Below are positions 8,186-16,357 of a stretch of DNA of 49,971 nucleotides, in pieces. Location: NCBI GenBank assembly GCA_036502765.1, contig DASXXX010000356.1:1-49971 (forward strand), given 5' to 3'. The DNA is from DASUAS01 sp036502765 (GTDB lineage Bacteria > Actinomycetota > Acidimicrobiia > IMCC26256 > DASPTH01). Position numbers and translations under genes: made by a program. The stretch's first letter is position 1; each line of letters begins with the position of its first letter. The notes under the pieces were generated by a model. That model saw only the letters and a program-made list of their open reading frames with translations, made no database searches and had not been told where the DNA came from.

Positions 8186-9771
8186 TCGACCATCTCGTCG
8201 AGGCTCGAGTACCAGAGACCGACGCCTGCCACACCCGACGAGAAGAGCTCGCTCAGCTGCGCGACGGCGGCTTCGAGGTCATCGACGTCGTGCAGCAGCG
8301 AGAGCACCGACGCCACCGCCGTCGCCGGCGACAGGGCCCCGACGTGGTCGGGAGTGCGCACGATGTACCACGTGTCGATCGGGTACCGACCGGGCGCGAC
8401 CTCACCCATCTCGCGCGCCGGACGGGTGTCATCGAGCTCGGCGAGCACCGCATTGTCGAACGCAACCGTCGGCTCGGGGACGACGAGCTCCCGCGCCTCG
8501 AGGTCGAGGGTCGCGAACGGCAGGTCGGCAAGCGCGATCCCGGCGCGTGTGAGGCGCGGCTGGAGCAGCGAGAGGTGATCGAAGAGACCCGGCGGCAACA
8601 GCACCGCACGACCGTCGCGCACCGCCGGCGTGGCGGTGGCACGCGTGAGCCGAGCCGGCGCCGGTGCCAGCTCGGCCGAGAGGTGGCCCAGCAACGCGCG
8701 GAGCACGCGCCTGGCCGACTGGCTGCGCGCGAGCTGCGTGCTTCCCCGCACGAGGAGATCGAGCCCTCGCGTGCGCGCATCCCGATCGTCGGCCAGCGAG
8801 ACCGAGTAATTGTCGGGCGCGCGCGAGTCCTCGACCCGCGCACCGGCGAACAGGCGGTCGAGCAACTCCGCGGTGGCGTCGGTGTTGTACCGCACACCCA
8901 CGTGGTGGTCACCCAACGCGTACACGCGCGTACCGAGCCAGTCGCTCGACGTTCCCGTCGCTCCCCCACCCGGACCGCACATCGCGGCCGGTGCGGGCAG
9001 GTAGTGCACTGCCGCCTCGGAGCGGTCGCTCGCGTCGCCCCCCAGGTCGCGCAGGTACTCGGGGACCCGATTGGCACCGAGCACCACCGGCTCGGTCACC
9101 ACGCCGTCGGGGCCCACCAACAGGAGCGACGGGGTCCCGAGCGAGCCGAACGGGTCGTCGTCCGACCCGTCGCGCAGGAGCACCGGGACGTCGAGCGCGG
9201 CCTCGGCGAACTGCTGGCGGTTGCTCTCCTGGTCGCCGGCAGTGAGGAACACCAGATCGACGCCCCGCGCCGCGAGCGCCCCGGCCAGATCGACGAGGTC
9301 GGGCAGGATCCGAGAACAGAACCCGCACGACGGGCTCCAGTTCACCAGTGCGAGGCGACGCCCGGCCAGGTCGGACAGCGAAACGGGCGCACCTTCGAGA
9401 TCGACGAGGGCGGTGTGCGCGACGTCGTCGCCCGGCTCGAACGCGTCGGTGGTCGCCTCGTCGTCGACCTCGGGCGCGACCCCGACGAGCAGGCCGTTGC
9501 GACCGAGGTCGCGCACGAAGTCGAGCACCTGCGCTTCGACCTCGGCGCGCTCGACGCCGAGCACCTCGCTGAAGTCGTCGGCGAGCTCGGCCACGGTGCC
9601 CTCGCCGTCGAGGAAGCGGAACACCATCGCCGCGCTCGAGTTGAGCGCGACGACACGGTGCTGTCCGGCGACGACGAGCGCCTCGTCACCGATCGACGAC
9701 TCGAAGCAGTCAGGCACGACGCGCGCAACGAACGATGCGTTGATGTCGGCGAGATGAACTTCTTTCGTCAT
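8122..9771 (-). CDS. RRE (PqqD-like)-thioredoxin-HprK pseudokinase fusion
   Basis: This 549-residue protein shows three parts. Residues about 10-100 resemble PqqD/RRE peptide-binding domains (an 'ALNSSAAMVFRFLDG' strand-helix, then a winged-helix-like region). Residues about 115-245 are a redoxin/TlpA-like thioredoxin fold with a CGFC active site at 149-152 and a cis-Pro-like 'GTPSLLLV'. Residues about 275-450 follow the layout of HPr-kinase-like proteins, but the P-loop position reads 'GRAVLLPPGLFDHLSLL' with no GxxxxGK[ST], so ATP binding there is unlikely. A 'MCGPGGG' stretch links the last two parts. ATG 9771 is preferred because GGAGA precedes it. The function is unknown; thiol redox acting on a peptide or peptide-bearing partner is inference. 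No precursor-like small gene was found next to it. Confidence 0.65.
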   Translation of the reverse strand: MTKEVHLADINASFVARVVPDCFESSIGDEALVVAGQHRVVALNSSAAMVFRFLDGEGTVAELADDFSEVLGVERAEVEAQVLDFVRDLGRNGLLVGVAPEVDDEATTDAFEPGDDVAHTALVDLEGAPVSLSDLAGRRLALVNWSPSCGFCSRILPDLVDLAGALAARGVDLVFLTAGDQESNRQQFAEAALDVPVLLRDGSDDDPFGSLGTPSLLLVGPDGVVTEPVVLGANRVPEYLRDLGGDASDRSEAAVHYLPAPAAMCGPGGGATGTSSDWLGTRVYALGDHHVGVRYNTDATAELLDRLFAGARVEDSRAPDNYSVSLADDRDARTRGLDLLVRGSTQLARSQSARRVLRALLGHLSAELAPAPARLTRATATPAVRDGRAVLLPPGLFDHLSLLQPRLTRAGIALADLPFATLDLEARELVVPEPTVAFDNAVLAELDDTRPAREMGEVAPGRYPIDTWYIVRTPDHVGALSPATAVASVLSLLHDVDDLEAAVAQLSELFSSGVAGVGLWYSSLDEMVDQIVDVPDAHDGERSSGTRIT

Positions 9772-9789
9772 CTTCTCCAAGCGGTACAC

Positions 9790-9795
9790 ACAGTA
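9790..9795 (-). promoter_or_regulatory. -10 box TACTGT for the RRE-redoxin gene
   Basis: On the minus strand TACTGT lies about 18 bases before the ATG at 9771. Transcription would start near 9782 and give a short leader holding the GGAGA ribosome-binding site. Confidence 0.35.
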
Positions 9796-9829
9796 CGCGT
9801 CCGACCGGCGCGCCCCGCCACGACCCACA

Positions 9830-9835
9830 TACATT
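9830..9835 (+). promoter_or_regulatory. -10 box TACATT, leaderless start
   Basis: TACATT, 6 bases, then GTG 9842. It lies in a divergent gap of about 70 bases shared with the RRE-redoxin gene. Confidence 0.5.
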
Positions 9836-9841
9836 GCGTCG

Positions 9842-11035
9842 GTGCCGCCGACCCCCACGGTGTTGATCGTCGAAGAGAACGCGCATCGGCTCGACGGTCA
9901 CTTTCCCGTGCGCTTCGCACAGCTCGCCGAGGGCTACGCGGATCTCGGCTACCGCGTCGAGGTCCTGACCTCGTGGGGATGGTCGCGCGCGGGCGAGACC
10001 GCCAGCTCGTTCACGCTCCATCGACTCGGGCCGATCGCGCGCCAATTCCGCCGCCTCGCCGGGCGATTGCGTGGGCAAGGCGACGCGACCGCGACGCGGC
10101 GGTTCCTGAACAGCGCCGGCGACGCGCTCGCAGAGGCGACCGTCGTCGCGTCGATCCGGTCGTTGGCGCGCTCGATGTCGCCGAGCCCCGACGCGATCGC
10201 GATCATGGGCTTCGACCACGAACCGAGGCTCATCGCCGCACTGGCCGGTGACGGCCACTGGCTCGTCAACCAGTTCAAGGATCCCGCGCTCGTGTTCGGC
10301 TGGCGCAGCCGCGCGTTGGAACGCCTCGTCACCGGCGCGGCCCGGCGCACCGAACGTCGCCGCGAGGCGACCGGGGGGCGGCTGCGCGTCGCGGCCGCCA
10401 ACGAGGCGTGGCGCGACGAGTGGGCTCGGCAGGCGCCATTCCTCGCACCGGTCGTGATCCCCATCGCCGGCGCGCGCGATCTCGAGCCGATACCCGATGC
10501 CCGGGCGCGCCTCGGCATCCCCGCGGAACGTCGCGTCGCGCTGATGTTCGGTGCGCCCGACGCGAAGCGGGTCGACACGGTGCTCGACGCGTTCGCACAA
10601 CTCGACGACTGGACGCTCGTGCTCGGCGGACTGGTCGCCGACGTCGCCAGCACTCTCACCACCCCGACCGAACGCCTCCTGCTCTACCCGGGCATCGTCG
10701 ACAACACCACCCGCGACCTGCTGCTCGCGGCCACCGATCTCATGGTGCTGAGCTTCGACGACGGCTACGAGCGGAACTCCGGAACCCTGATGGACGGCGT
10801 CTCGGCCGGAGTGCCGATCGTGTGCTCTCGACGGTCGTACGCGGGCGCGATCGTCGAGCGCTTCGGTCTCGGCCCGCTGTTCGAGCCCGGTGACGCCGCG
10901 TCACTCGTCGAGGCCGCGCGACAGGTTCCGCGCGAGCTCGATGCGCAGGTGGCACAGAGGGCGCGGGATGAGCTCTCGAACCGCGCGGTCGCCCGCCGCC
11001 AGCTCGAGGTGCTGGGCGTGGACGCAGAGCGCTGA
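9842..11035 (+). CDS. GT-B glycosyltransferase, paralog 3 of 3
   Basis: This 397-residue third member of the local paralog set shares 'VLIVEENAHRLDGHFPVRFA' at the N-terminus, 'RNSGTLMDGVSAGVPIVCS' in the donor-binding half and 'LSNRAVARRQLEVLG' at the C-terminus. It also keeps the central 'RARLGIPAERRVALMFG' stretch seen in paralog 1. It is probably a soluble nucleotide-sugar transferase of GT4-like fold. GTG 9842 is chosen because TACATT sits 6 bases before it. The conserved N-terminus shared by the three proteins supports all three start choices. Donor and acceptor are not known. Confidence 0.75.
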   Translation: MPPTPTVLIVEENAHRLDGHFPVRFAQLAEGYADLGYRVEVLTSWGWSRAGETASSFTLHRLGPIARQFRRLAGRLRGQGDATATRRFLNSAGDALAEATVVASIRSLARSMSPSPDAIAIMGFDHEPRLIAALAGDGHWLVNQFKDPALVFGWRSRALERLVTGAARRTERRREATGGRLRVAAANEAWRDEWARQAPFLAPVVIPIAGARDLEPIPDARARLGIPAERRVALMFGAPDAKRVDTVLDAFAQLDDWTLVLGGLVADVASTLTTPTERLLLYPGIVDNTTRDLLLAATDLMVLSFDDGYERNSGTLMDGVSAGVPIVCSRRSYAGAIVERFGLGPLFEPGDAASLVEAARQVPRELDAQVAQRARDELSNRAVARRQLEVLGVDAER

Positions 11036-11063
11036 GGTCCAAGCCGCCCGCACGTCGCACACG

Positions 11064-11069
11064 TAGCAT
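11064..11069 (+). promoter_or_regulatory. -10 box TAGCAT
   Basis: TAGCAT lies 44 bases before GTG 11114. Initiation near 11076 would leave a leader of about 38 bases with a GAGGG ribosome-binding site, so this gene would be led, unlike its leaderless neighbours. Confidence 0.35.
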
Positions 11070-11113
11070 CACGTCGGTAGGTCGGGCAGGCCAGCGGAGC
11101 GAGGGATGTTCCC

Positions 11114-12319
11114 GTGGGCGTCTGCCCGGGCTCGGCCGATGACAAAGCGAGACACACATCCGGCCGGGTGCGACCGATCGCCGTCGGACTGTGCGTCGCG
11201 GTCTTGTTGCTCCTTCATGTCGTCCTGGCGGTCCGGCTCGTGGACACGTCGCCGGGCGGGGCCGAGCCGTACTGGCAACTCGCCGAAGCACGAGGAACGC
11301 CGGGCGCGGACTACACGGTCGCGTACCCCGTGATGACGGTCGAGGCCTTGCGGATCCAACACGCGATTGCGTCGGATCGCGACCAGTTCGGATCGATCCT
11401 CGTTGTGTCCAACATGATCTTCGATCTCCTGATCGTGGTATTGATCCTGCGGAACTGGGGAGCGGCACCGGCGATCGTCTATCTCGTCGGCGTCGCGCTG
11501 CTCGGCAAGCTCGTGTTCGACAAGACCGACCTGCTCGCGACCCTGGTGACGACGTGGGCGGTCGTGAGCGCGATGCGAGCGCGCTCGCGAAGGAGCGCCG
11601 CTGCAGTCGCCTTGGCCGGCAGCCTCAAACTGTGGCCCTTCGCTCTCGCGCCCCTGCTGCTCCCCCTCGAGCGCGAGCGCATGCGGAGATACGTCGCGTC
11701 GCTCCTCGTCACCACCGCGATCGTCATCGTGATCTCGCTGGTGGTCCTCGGTCGCGAGGGTTCGATGCAGTCGATCACGTTCGGGAATGCGCGCGGATGG
11801 GAGATCGAGAGCCTGCCCGCCAACATCCTGCGGCTCTTCACCAGCGATTCCGCACGACGGGAGGCGGGCGCGTGGCGTGTCGGCGATGGGTCGCCGCTCG
11901 TCGAAGCGGTGCTGACCATCGCCCAAGTCGTCATCGTCCTCGGCGCGGCGTGGTTCGGAAGGCGGTCACAGCGGTATGCCGCCGGTTGGATCGCCAGTGT
12001 CACCGCCCTGCTCATGTTCTCGACGTTGCTATCGCCGCAGTTCGTGGTGTGGCTCCTTCCAGCCGCCGCGCTGGCGTGGGCGAGCAACGAGCGGATCCTC
12101 GCCGGGTCCGTCCTCATGGTCGCGGCGCTGACGAGGCTGGAGTTCGGCGGGGTTTTGGGCATCGGCGGGTTCGGGGATCTCATCGCGGGTCACGACGCAG
12201 CAGTTGCCCAACTGTCGGCCCGCAACGTCGCGCTCGTCGGGACACTCGTCCTCGCGGTCCATCGACTCCTGCGCGAGCCTGCGCGGCACTCGTCGAGGGG
12301 CGTCGCGCCAGCCAGGTAG
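11114..12319 (+). CDS. GT87-like polytopic membrane protein
   Basis: This protein of about 401 residues has about ten hydrophobic helices; the first, residues 20-40, follows a short basic N-terminus. An early loop with 'EPYWQLAEARG' and 'DYTVAYPVMTVEA', plus a central 'GSLKLWPFALAPLLLPLERER' (the K-W-P motif), match DUF2029/GT87 polyprenol-phosphate-dependent mannosyl- or arabinosyltransferases. It would act at the outer membrane face. GTG 11114 has a GAGGG site 8 bases upstream; GTG 11168 is an alternative. It lies immediately before the leaderless sugar-isomerase gene. Confidence 0.6.
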   Translation: MGVCPGSADDKARHTSGRVRPIAVGLCVAVLLLLHVVLAVRLVDTSPGGAEPYWQLAEARGTPGADYTVAYPVMTVEALRIQHAIASDRDQFGSILVVSNMIFDLLIVVLILRNWGAAPAIVYLVGVALLGKLVFDKTDLLATLVTTWAVVSAMRARSRRSAAAVALAGSLKLWPFALAPLLLPLERERMRRYVASLLVTTAIVIVISLVVLGREGSMQSITFGNARGWEIESLPANILRLFTSDSARREAGAWRVGDGSPLVEAVLTIAQVVIVLGAAWFGRRSQRYAAGWIASVTALLMFSTLLSPQFVVWLLPAAALAWASNERILAGSVLMVAALTRLEFGGVLGIGGFGDLIAGHDAAVAQLSARNVALVGTLVLAVHRLLREPARHSSRGVAPAR

Positions 12320-12322
12320 CGT
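12317..12322 (+). promoter_or_regulatory. -10 box TAGCGT, leaderless start
   Basis: TAGCGT, 6 bases, then ATG 12329. The box overlaps the stop codon of the preceding gene. Confidence 0.5.
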
Positions 12323-12328
12323 GCCTCG

Positions 12329-12877
12329 ATGGCACCGGACACCCCCGTCCCGGACGGAGTCGTGCACCGTGTGCTGACGACGTTCGAGGACGGTCGGGGC
12401 ACGATCACGGAGCTCGACCGGGCGTCGTGGCACCCGGAACACACCGCCCTGCAGTGGACGTTCCTCAGCTCCGTCGCGGGCACGGTGCGCGGTGCCCACG
12501 TGCACGCAACCCACACCGACCAACTCGTCGTCACGACGGGTCGCATGCTGGTGGCGCTCGCCGACCTGCGGCGCACGTCACCCACCGCCGGCCGTCGATT
12601 GATGGTCGAGCTCGCACCGCTCGAGGTTCTGACCATCCCGCCGGTCGTGCTCCACGCGTTCGGCTTTTCGACCGACACCACGTTCCTGAACGCGACGACC
12701 AGCGAGTACGACCCCAGCGACGACTTCGAGGCCCGGTACGACGACCCGGAGCTCGGCTTCGCGTGGCCCATCGCGGATCCCCAGTTGTCGGTACGTGACC
12801 GGTCAGCGTCCGACGTGGCCACCCTGCTCGAGCGTTGCCGCACGGTCGGGCTCGACGTGGTGTCCACCCTCGCTTGA
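12329..12877 (+). CDS. RmlC-like cupin, sugar-nucleotide epimerase/isomerase
   Basis: This 182-residue cupin follows the dTDP-4-dehydrorhamnose 3,5-epimerase pattern: 'TVRGAHVHATHTDQLVVTTGR' with the family's catalytic His at about residue 57, then 'ALADLRRTSPTAGR', 'LTIPPVVLHAFGF' and a closing 'FAWP'. It probably epimerises or isomerises a keto-sugar nucleotide for the glycan. The usual RGLHYQ is changed to RGAHVH, so a ketoisomerase-like or different sugar specificity is possible. Its stop overlaps the next start in a TTGA. Confidence 0.7.
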   Translation: MAPDTPVPDGVVHRVLTTFEDGRGTITELDRASWHPEHTALQWTFLSSVAGTVRGAHVHATHTDQLVVTTGRMLVALADLRRTSPTAGRRLMVELAPLEVLTIPPVVLHAFGFSTDTTFLNATTSEYDPSDDFEARYDDPELGFAWPIADPQLSVRDRSASDVATLLERCRTVGLDVVSTLA

Positions 12878-13773
12878 CCCGCATCGGATTGGTCGGCTGC
12901 GGGCGGTGGGGTGCCAACGTCCTCCGCGACCTGGTGTCGCTCGGGGCGGACGTCGTCGCCGCCGATCCCGATCCCGTGAAGCGCGACGCCGCGTCGGCGG
13001 CGGGGGCGACCGCGAGCGTCGAGCGCACGGAGCAGCTCCCCGAATGCGACGGGTTCGTCGTCGTCACGCCGGCGACGGCGCATCGTGGGGTGGTCCTCGA
13101 GGTGCTCCGACGGGGCACGCCGGTGTTCGTCGAGAAGCCGCCGTGCACGACCCTCGTCGACGTCGAGCACCTCGCTGCGCACGGCGACGGACGCCTCTTC
13201 GTGATGCACAAGTGGCGCTGGCACCCCGGCATCCGCGAGCTGGCGCGGATCGCGGCGTCGGGTCGGCTCGGCACTCCGTTGGAGCTCCGCACCACTCGGA
13301 TCGGTCCCGAACCGCTGCCCGACTCGGTGGACGTCGTGTGGCATCTGGGTGCGCACGATCTCTCGATCGCGCTGGAGGTGCTCGGAAACGTGCCGCCGGT
13401 CCTGCGCGCCACGGGAACCCGCGACGCTGTGGGACGGCTGACGGCGTGTGAGGTGTTCATGGCGAACGACACGGGCAAGCACGCGATGCGCGTCGGTGCG
13501 GGCGCATCCGAGCGGAGCCGCACGGTGGAGCTGCGCGGCACCGACGGCTTCGCCATCCTCGAGCGCGCCGATGCCGGGGTCATCGTCGTCGAGACGCAGC
13601 ACGGTCGCGAGGAGGTTGCGCTCCCGTCGACGATGCCGTTGGAAGCGGAGCTCCGAGACTTCCTCGCGCACGTCGAGGGCGGTCCGCCACCGCGATCGAG
13701 TGCCGACGACGCGGTGACGATCGCGCGCCGGATGACCGACATCCAGCTCGCGATCGTCGGACCGGGCGCGTGA
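12874..13773 (+). CDS. Gfo/Idh/MocA-family oxidoreductase
   Basis: This protein of about 299 residues has an N-terminal NAD(P)-binding GLVGCGRWG (residues 5-13), 'VVTPATAHRGVV' and the family's EKP motif in 'VFVEKPPCT'. The second domain has 'HLGAHDLSIALEVLG', with the catalytic-type His region. It likely oxidises or reduces a sugar nucleotide made with the preceding cupin. The start is TTG 12874 in a TTGA overlap; there is no better start before the glycine-rich loop. Its stop overlaps the following GT2 start (GTGA at 13770). Confidence 0.8.
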   Translation: MTRIGLVGCGRWGANVLRDLVSLGADVVAADPDPVKRDAASAAGATASVERTEQLPECDGFVVVTPATAHRGVVLEVLRRGTPVFVEKPPCTTLVDVEHLAAHGDGRLFVMHKWRWHPGIRELARIAASGRLGTPLELRTTRIGPEPLPDSVDVVWHLGAHDLSIALEVLGNVPPVLRATGTRDAVGRLTACEVFMANDTGKHAMRVGAGASERSRTVELRGTDGFAILERADAGVIVVETQHGREEVALPSTMPLEAELRDFLAHVEGGPPPRSSADDAVTIARRMTDIQLAIVGPGA

Positions 13774-14777
13774 CGGCGGGTCAGCCTGTCGACGACGCGC
13801 CGCTCGTGTCGTTCCTGGTGGTGACGTTCCGTCAGCACCGCTTGCTGGCGCGACTGCTGGATTCGCTGGAACGGGCCGGCGCTGGAATCGACACCGAGAC
13901 CATCGTCGTCGTCAACGGTGTCCCGCTCCAGCCCGAACACGAGCAGGCGCGTGCGCGTGGCGCGACCGTCGTCCAGGCACCGGTGAACCTCGGGTTCCCT
14001 GGCGGGCTCCACTACGCCCGCAACCGTGCTCGGGGTGCGTACCTCGCGATCGTCCAGGACGACACCGTCCTCGACGACGACTGGCTGTCGGCCCTGGTCA
14101 AGGTGCTCGACACGGATCGTTCCGTCGGGATCGCGGGCAGTCGCATGGCGGCGATCGATGGCGAGCTCTACGGCGACGGTCTGCTGGTCTCGTCCGACGC
14201 GTGGGTCAAGGTGCTCGAGCCGATGGAGCGCGCGGTGAGCATGTGGGCGGTCGATGCGTCGTTCTCCGCCGCGTGCCTGGTGCGAGCGGATGCGTGGGAC
14301 CAGGTCGGTGGACCCAACCCACGTCTGTTCCCGTTGTGGATGGTCGACGTCGACCTCGGGCTCCGCTTGAACGAGGTGGGCTGGACCGTGTTGATGGTTG
14401 GCGACACGAGAGCACGCCACGAGCTGCACGCGAGCTCGACGACTTGGCTGCGTCGCTACCTCGACGAGCGCCACCGCCGGATTGTCGGCCGCGCCCACCG
14501 CGAATACCTCGCTGGACGTCCGGATGGGTTGTTTGGGAAGGGGGAGGTCGCGGCGACGCTTCGGTTGCTCGAGGACAAAGCCGAGCGGCGCCGAACCGCG
14601 CCGCTTCCAAATCGGACGGCGCAACCGTTGATCGCCGCCGCAAAGCTCGAGCGGTGGGCCCGACTGGACGCGATGCGAATCCGAGTGGCGATGCCGTTGT
14701 TCCGGGTGCGTTCCGCCGTGGGTTATCGCTGGCGCGTTGCCCGCCGGTCGTTGAAGCGCCCATCGGGAGCTTCGTAG
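13770..14777 (+). CDS. GT2-family glycosyltransferase
   Basis: This 335-residue protein has a GT-A fold: 'VSFLVVTFRQHRLLARLLDSL', 'NLGFPGGLHYARNRARG' and the donor-site 'AIVQDDTVLDDDW' with a QDD in place of DxD. Later 'FPLWMVDVDLGLRLNEVGW' matches the rhamnosyltransferase-type GT2 ED/DvDl motif. It probably adds a deoxysugar such as rhamnose, fitting the RmlC-like gene two places upstream. It is translationally coupled to the dehydrogenase. Confidence 0.8.
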   Translation: MTAGQPVDDAPLVSFLVVTFRQHRLLARLLDSLERAGAGIDTETIVVVNGVPLQPEHEQARARGATVVQAPVNLGFPGGLHYARNRARGAYLAIVQDDTVLDDDWLSALVKVLDTDRSVGIAGSRMAAIDGELYGDGLLVSSDAWVKVLEPMERAVSMWAVDASFSAACLVRADAWDQVGGPNPRLFPLWMVDVDLGLRLNEVGWTVLMVGDTRARHELHASSTTWLRRYLDERHRRIVGRAHREYLAGRPDGLFGKGEVAATLRLLEDKAERRRTAPLPNRTAQPLIAAAKLERWARLDAMRIRVAMPLFRVRSAVGYRWRVARRSLKRPSGAS

Positions 14778-14792
14778 CACCCCCATTTCGCT

Positions 14793-15540
14793 GTGCAGTC
14801 CCCGGCCAGCCTCTTTCGGATGACGGCGCGTACGGCCGCGCACTGGAGTCTCAGTTGGCTCGGCCGCACCCGTTACCGCGTCGCTCGCTACAAGGAGCTC
14901 GAGCTCTACTCGAAGTACCGGTCGTACACGATGATGCCGACGTACCGGGTTCGTCAACAGCTTGCGGCGCTGCGCACAGGGGGTAGAGACGGGCGCTGGT
15001 GACGTCGTGGAGTGCGGTGTCTGGCGCTTTTGGCATGAGCGCCGCGATGCTCGAATACATCGATTCGGATGACCATCTCTCGGTTCTCTTCGACAGCTTC
15101 GAGGGGGCTACCGCCGGCAGACCCGGTTCGTGCCGGCGCCATGGCCATCGAATGGCAGGCCGACCCCTCCGGATCCAACTACCACGACAACTGCACTGCA
15201 ACAAGAGGCTCGCGCCGCGATGCGACTCTCCGGGCGCCCGTACCGGCTCGAAGGAGGCCGGTTCGAGCACACCCTCCCTCGCTATGCAGCGGAGGCGAGG
15301 CCTATCTTGGCATTGCGCCTCGACGGTGACTAGTACGAGTCGGTCACCTGTTGCCTCGACGCACTCTTCGATCTCTTGGTTCCGGGCGGAGTCATCATCC
15401 TCGAGGACTATGACGGATGGGACGGATGTACTCGCGCCGTTCACGACTTCCTGTCGCGCCGTGACCGGACCGGGGCGATCGAGACGTCACCGAGTGGTGC
15501 CCAGGCGTTTTTGGTCAAACTTGGTAAGCAGGACGGATGA
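14793..15540 (+). pseudogene. Decayed TylF/macrocin-O-methyltransferase-like gene
   Basis: Conserved TylF-family pieces appear in order but in different frames: 'DVVECGVW' at 15001-15024, 'MSAAMLEYIDSDDHL' with 'DSFEG' next, 'LPPADPVRAGAMAIEWQADP' after a G-run near 15105, 'RFEHTLPRYAAEA..LALRLDGD' up to 15330, then an in-frame TAG at 15331-15333 where the family has Trp (DWYES). The remainder, 'YESVTCCLDALFDLLVPGG' with an 'EDYDGW' motif, ends at TGA 15538-15540. At least four single-base shifts and one nonsense codon separate the pieces. The intact enzyme would have been a metal-dependent sugar O-methyltransferase. Neighbouring genes are intact, so true decay is more likely than sequencing error. 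Confidence 0.8.
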
Positions 15541-15596
15541 CACACCGCTTCCATGCCTCTGTGATCACTCTGGATTCAAAGTGATGCGGAACTGAG

Positions 15597-16340
15597 TTGG
15601 GCGCTCTCTACGACCCCGAGTTTTTCGATGCGATCCGCGAGGGTTCAGGGCGGAGCGCGGGCGGCGTCGTTCCCATCCTGCAACGTTGTTTCGCGCCGCG
15701 TTCGGTGGTCGACGTTGGCTGCGGAGAAGGAGCCTGGTGCGACGCGTTCCTACGGCACGGAGCACAACGGGTGGTCGGGCTCGACTGGTTGCCGGGCTAC
15801 GAACTCGGTCGCACCATCCGCACGCGGAGCGGGGCCGAGATCACAATGGTCGATCTCGAAGAGGCACTCGGGCCACCGCGCGCGACGTTCGACCTCGCGC
15901 TCTGCCTCGAGGTCGCCGAGCACCTCTCTCCCGGGCGCGCGGATTCCCTGGTTCGAGATCTCTGTTCGCTGGCTCCTGTGGTTGTGTTCTCGGCCGCGGT
16001 ACCGGGACAGGGCGGCCAGGGCCATGTAAACGAGCAATGGCCCCGCGAGTGGGCACAGCGATTCCTCAAGCAGGATCGGCTCGTCACCGGCCGCTTGCGG
16101 GACGTCTTCGCCGATGATGGTGACATCGAACCTTGGTATCGCCACAACATGATCGTGGCCGTGGCGCAAGGCTCATCGCTCTCGGCACTGGCGACCCTTC
16201 TGCCCCCGGGCGCCTCGCGCCTACATCCGGCGCTCTGGGTCGATGGAGACGGCGACATGGCGATCACCCAAGCCGTCCATGCCTTGGCCCGGGAGATGCG
16301 CGCAGCGACGTCCCCGCCAGGCGCCACCGGATCTCGATGA
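15597..16340 (+). CDS. Class I SAM methyltransferase
   Basis: This 247-residue protein has motif I 'VVDVGCGEGAWCDAF' near residue 37 and the acidic motif 'GLDWLPGYEL'. 'FDLALCLEVAEHL' is the typical post-II motif of small-molecule methyltransferases. Start is TTG 15597: an in-frame stop lies 15 bases upstream and no ATG or GTG falls between them. The ribosome-binding site is weak. It follows the decayed TylF-like gene. The substrate is unknown; a sugar or glycan-linked moiety is the natural guess. Confidence 0.7.
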   Translation: MGALYDPEFFDAIREGSGRSAGGVVPILQRCFAPRSVVDVGCGEGAWCDAFLRHGAQRVVGLDWLPGYELGRTIRTRSGAEITMVDLEEALGPPRATFDLALCLEVAEHLSPGRADSLVRDLCSLAPVVVFSAAVPGQGGQGHVNEQWPREWAQRFLKQDRLVTGRLRDVFADDGDIEPWYRHNMIVAVAQGSSLSALATLLPPGASRLHPALWVDGDGDMAITQAVHALAREMRAATSPPGATGSR

Positions 16341-16357
16341 ACCGGCGGCCTCTCCTC

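Noticed and set aside
7726..10251. Very long plus-strand open frame (over 800 codons) opposite the RRE-redoxin gene
   Set aside because: It is Arg/Pro-rich, has no recognisable domain, and runs antisense to a gene with clear PqqD and thioredoxin motifs; it is a GC-rich shadow.
12531..14957. Minus-strand open frame of about 800 codons opposite the cupin, dehydrogenase and GT2 genes
   Set aside because: The plus strand carries three well-formed coupled genes; the antisense translation is low-complexity.
14950..15340. Programmed frameshifting to make an intact TylF-like protein
   Set aside because: At least four shifts at unrelated sites plus a nonsense codon cannot be explained by a programmed event.
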